Assembly (NCBI GenBank): GCA_022340845.1
Contig: JAJDNG010000019.1
Coordinates: 1 to 35,915, forward strand
From: Gammaproteobacteria bacterium
Lineage (GTDB): Bacteria; Pseudomonadota; Gammaproteobacteria; SZUA-152
Direction: 5' to 3'
DNA: 35,915 bases
Made by a program: the position numbers and the translations under genes. This document shows positions 34,712 to 35,915 of this stretch, one piece after another (within the stretch, counting starts at the first letter, position 1; each line of letters begins with the position of its first letter). The notes below the pieces were generated by a model, which saw only the letters and a program-made list of their open reading frames with translations, searched no databases and was not told the origin of the DNA.

Positions 34712-34717
34712 TGCAAT

Positions 34718-34721
34718 CCTC
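34718..34721 (-). promoter_or_regulatory. Shine-Dalgarno that decides the dsbD start
   Basis: GAGG six bases before ATG 34711 on the minus strand. The upstream TTG at 34723 lies within it and has no Shine-Dalgarno of its own. Confidence 0.75.
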
Positions 34722-34750
34722 AAAAATAAAATAAAAGATTATTGTGTGAC

Positions 34751-34812
34751 GTTTTTGTTACGGCCATGTTTGTTACGGCAATGTTTATTAAGGCAATGTT
34801 TTTTACATCGGG
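34751..34812. repeat. 15-bp tandem repeats between cutA and dsbD
   Basis: GTTTGTTACGGCAAT at 34768-34782 is followed by GTTTATTAAGGCAAT and a decayed GTTTTTTACATCGGG. It is preceded by a longer variant (GTTTTTGTTACGGCCAT). About four units fill most of the gap between the cutA stop and the dsbD start. Confidence 0.75.
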
Positions 34813-34824
34813 TAAAACGTTTGC

Positions 34825-35178
34825 TTAACCGTTGGTATCTGTGGTTGCCACGACGTTTTCGCCAATCCATGAGAGGTAACCCTGCAATCCCGCAACAATG
34901 GGGACAGCGACCACCTCCGGAAGTTCATAAGGGTGAGTTTCGCGAATCACCGCTTCCACCTGTGGATAGGCGGCTCGAGTGGATTTAATGATTAATAGAA
35001 ATTCTTCGCCGGATTCGATTTTGCCTTGCCAGGGATATATCGAGGTCAGTCCGGGCATGATGTTCACACAGGCAGCCAGATGTTGGTGGATTAACGCATT
35101 GGCGACCTGTGTGGCGGATTCCTTATCCGGACAAGTGTTGAGAATTACCAAATATTGTTGAATGGATGGGTTAGCCAT
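34825..35178 (-). CDS. cutA: CutA1 divalent-cation tolerance protein
   Basis: 117 residues, the usual length. The trimeric ferredoxin-like fold is shown by VILNTCPDKESATQVANALI, AACVNIMPGLTSIYPWQGKI, EEFLLIIKSTRA and ETHPYELPEVVAVPI. CutA1 is cytoplasmic, linked to copper tolerance in E. coli; the molecular role is still debated. The cutA-dsbD order is conserved across gammaproteobacteria. It diverges from fxsA across 236 bp that must hold both promoters; no boxes are called. Confidence 0.97.
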   Translation of the reverse strand: MANPSIQQYLVILNTCPDKESATQVANALIHQHLAACVNIMPGLTSIYPWQGKIESGEEFLLIIKSTRAAYPQVEAVIRETHPYELPEVVAVPIVAGLQGYLSWIGENVVATTDTNG

Positions 35179-35414
35179 ATATCGATAATTGGTGGTACAA
35201 CTTTTTTGAATTCGGCATCATATATCCGGTCATTTAGCAGTATTGAGGGAATGCTACACTAGCCCGCTGCAGGAATTATCACATTCGCTAGGTTGTTAGA
35301 GCCAAAGGCCGTTAGTTTATTACATTTTTTATGCAATTTGCGCTTCAAACCGGTATGCTTAATAAGAAATTCTTCAAATCATCGAACGACGACTGATCAC
35401 CATAGCACTTTTCA

Positions 35415-35885
35415 ATGAATCCAATAACCATATTGTTTTTTCTATTTCTGGCCATTCCGTTGCTGGAAATTTATCTGTTAATCCAAGTGGGAGGGGTAAT
35501 CGGTGCGCCATGGACCATATTTTTAGTCGTGTTCACCGCCGTATTGGGGGCGTGGTTGTTACGAATTCAGGGGTTTTCCACGCTTCGGCGTATCCAGCAA
35601 ACCCTTAATCAAGGCGGCTTGCCGGCAGTGGAATTAATGGAAGGGGCGGTTTTACTGATGGCGGGTGCGTTGTTATTGACGCCGGGATTTTTCACCGACA
35701 CCATTGGTTTTATCTGTTTGGTGCCGGTGTTGCGGCGCACAATCATTGTTCACCTTATGAGACGTTTTTTTACCCCCCGGCAACCAGGGCATCCCCCCCA
35801 TGTTGATGATCAACCCCCACCACGCCCCAATCATCCCCATCAGACGCATACGATAGAAGGTGAGTACACCCGCGAAGACGAATAA
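35415..35885 (+). CDS. fxsA: FxsA family cytoplasmic membrane protein
   Basis: 156 residues. The N-terminus (FFLFLAIPLLEIYLLIQVGGVIG) and the next segments (TIFLVVFTAVLGAWLLRIQG, VLLMAGALLLTPGFFTDTIGF) are membrane helices with the family's PLLEIYLL and TPGFFTDTIG signatures. A Pro/His-rich hydrophilic tail follows (PGHPPHVDDQPPP). In E. coli FxsA relieves F-plasmid exclusion of phage T7; its basic role is unknown. fxsA often precedes groES-groEL; here the window ends 30 bp after the stop, so that cannot be seen. Confidence 0.93.
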   Translation: MNPITILFFLFLAIPLLEIYLLIQVGGVIGAPWTIFLVVFTAVLGAWLLRIQGFSTLRRIQQTLNQGGLPAVELMEGAVLLMAGALLLTPGFFTDTIGFICLVPVLRRTIIVHLMRRFFTPRQPGHPPHVDDQPPPRPNHPHQTHTIEGEYTREDE

Positions 35886-35915
35886 TCCGTTTAATCTCCT
35901 TCGAATCATCCCTTT

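Overview
This is a chromosomal window from a gammaproteobacterium of roughly even GC content. The strongest sign is the right half. Read on the minus strand it runs cutA, dsbD, tlpA-like, aroQ, accB, accC, prmA, a zinc-ribbon/DUF3426 gene, dusB, fis, purH, purD, purE, tsaC, and fxsA diverges from cutA. The dusB-fis pair and the aroQ-accB-accC-prmA block are typical of gammaproteobacteria. The species cannot be named from the sequence. No tRNA, rRNA, CRISPR array, insertion sequence or phage module was seen.

Layout. 1-1865 (minus): 5' part of a secreted subtilisin-like protease with Ig-like repeats, cut by the window edge. 1866-2956: a 1.1 kb AT-rich stretch with no convincing gene. 2957-3638 (plus): a cspA-type cold-shock gene with an in-frame amber codon, a 12-13 bp minisatellite grown out of its 3' end, a terminator and a small RRM RNA-binding protein. 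3766-6208: an exported OB-fold protein, a HAD sugar-phosphate phosphatase and an OmpA-family lipoprotein. 6454-12553 (minus): alpha-glucan phosphorylase followed by a 1167-residue protein that I tentatively assign to the diphosphate-dependent PEP carboxykinase family. 12848-14920 (plus): an AEC-family permease, a DUF922-like HExxH protein and a DUF1499 protein. 14935-19232 (minus): gamma-glutamyltransferase, a YfhL-type ferredoxin, coaD, rsmD and hemF. 19427-35178 (minus): an ABM-like small protein and then the housekeeping block above. 35415-35885 (plus): fxsA.

How the genes work together. purD, purE and purH are steps of de novo IMP synthesis. accB and accC are two subunits of acetyl-CoA carboxylase. 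rsmD, prmA, dusB and tsaC modify the translation apparatus. hemF makes protoporphyrinogen IX and coaD makes dephospho-CoA. DsbD and the TlpA-like protein probably share a periplasmic thiol-reduction route. The phosphorylase/PEPCK-like pair would join glycogen breakdown to the C3/C4 node, if the second assignment holds.

Most worth a second look: the amber codon in an otherwise intact cspA and the minisatellite after it; the 1167-residue gene behind glgP; heptad-repeat elements that directly abut the start codons of purD and prmA, where a Shine-Dalgarno sequence is expected; and a DsbD with two tandem N-terminal catalytic domains.
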